DNA of 5,649 bases from an uncultured Eubacteriales bacterium (GTDB taxonomy: Bacteria; Bacillota; Clostridia; Oscillospirales; Butyricicoccaceae). Shown here in pieces: positions 5,575 through 5,649 of this stretch; positions within the stretch are counted from its first letter, which is position 1, and each line of letters starts with the position of its first letter. The notes under the pieces are model-generated. The model saw only the letters and a list, made by a program, of their open reading frames with translations. It did not search any database and was not told the origin of the DNA. The DNA is taken from contig USML01000102.1 of NCBI GenBank assembly GCA_900555855.1, positions 1 to 5,649 of the forward strand. The letters run 5' to 3'. Both the position numbers and the translations under genes were made by a program.

Positions 5575-5649
5575 CTTGGCTCCCGCAGAGGGAACCCCCC
5601 GCAGGGCTTGGCTCCCTCTGACGAGGGAGCTGTCGCCGCAGGCGACTGA
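5575..5649 (-). repeat. Second copy of the hairpin repeat, inverted and cut by the window end
   Basis: Read on the minus strand this mirrors 3503-3582. It starts TCAGTC at the window edge, then a perfect GTCGCC-GCA-GGCGAC hairpin (5632-5646), an 8-bp perfect hairpin GCTCCCTC-TGAC-GAGGGAGC (5611-5630), then the arm matching 3547-3582 (here 5575-5611). The hairpin sequences differ from the first copy but their positions and the flanking TCAGTC, CAGCTCCC, GGGAGCCAAG and CCCTGCGGGG blocks are shared. The rest of the element, if present, lies outside the window. Confidence 0.7.

Overview
The window looks like chromosomal DNA from a G+C-rich member of the Clostridia, most likely Oscillospiraceae (the Flavonifractor / Oscillibacter / Faecalibacterium neighbourhood). 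This placement is inferred from four things: the strong G+C bias, clear AGGAGG-type ribosome binding sites, secreted-protein domains typical of Clostridia, and short hairpin-rich intergenic repeats of a kind I associate with these gut bacteria. No rRNA, tRNA or CRISPR array is visible.

Layout, left to right. Bases 1-91 are non-coding and rich in small hairpins. A complete phage-type terminase large subunit gene follows on the minus strand (stop at 92, preferred start 1663). Upstream of it, on the same strand, lies a terminator-like hairpin (1671-1708) and then a gene for an exported protein (1752-2870). That protein combines a copper-amine-oxidase-type stalk domain with a polysaccharide-deacetylase (NodB) fold whose catalytic residues appear to be missing. 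It has a near-perfect sigma-A promoter at 2901-2929. Divergent from it is a 95-residue membrane/coiled-coil protein of unknown function (2960-3247, plus strand).

Bases 3248-3600 carry no gene. They hold a ~46-bp tandem repeat (2.5 to 3 copies) and a ~168-bp palindromic MITE-like element (3383-3550). They end in a repeat arm whose inverted partner reappears at 5575-5611, at the right end of the window.

Between those inverted arms is a compact two-gene minus-strand operon: an M20 metallo-amidohydrolase (4285-5478), then, 21 bases on, 5'-methylthioadenosine/S-adenosylhomocysteine nucleosidase, mtnN (3601-4263). The operon is driven by a promoter at 5511-5539 with the same architecture as the one at 2901-2929. 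The nucleosidase recycles by-products of S-adenosylmethionine. The amidohydrolase probably releases amino acids from N-acyl conjugates. A shared role in sulfur amino acid salvage is possible but inferred.

The most interesting points are the inactive-looking deacetylase, the terminase gene tucked behind a cellular-type secreted gene with a terminator hairpin overlapping its translation start, and the inverted repeat arms around the mtnN operon. I see no clear evidence for a wholly new multi-gene system. The terminase/exported protein/small membrane protein neighbourhood is the best candidate for conserved-context analysis.
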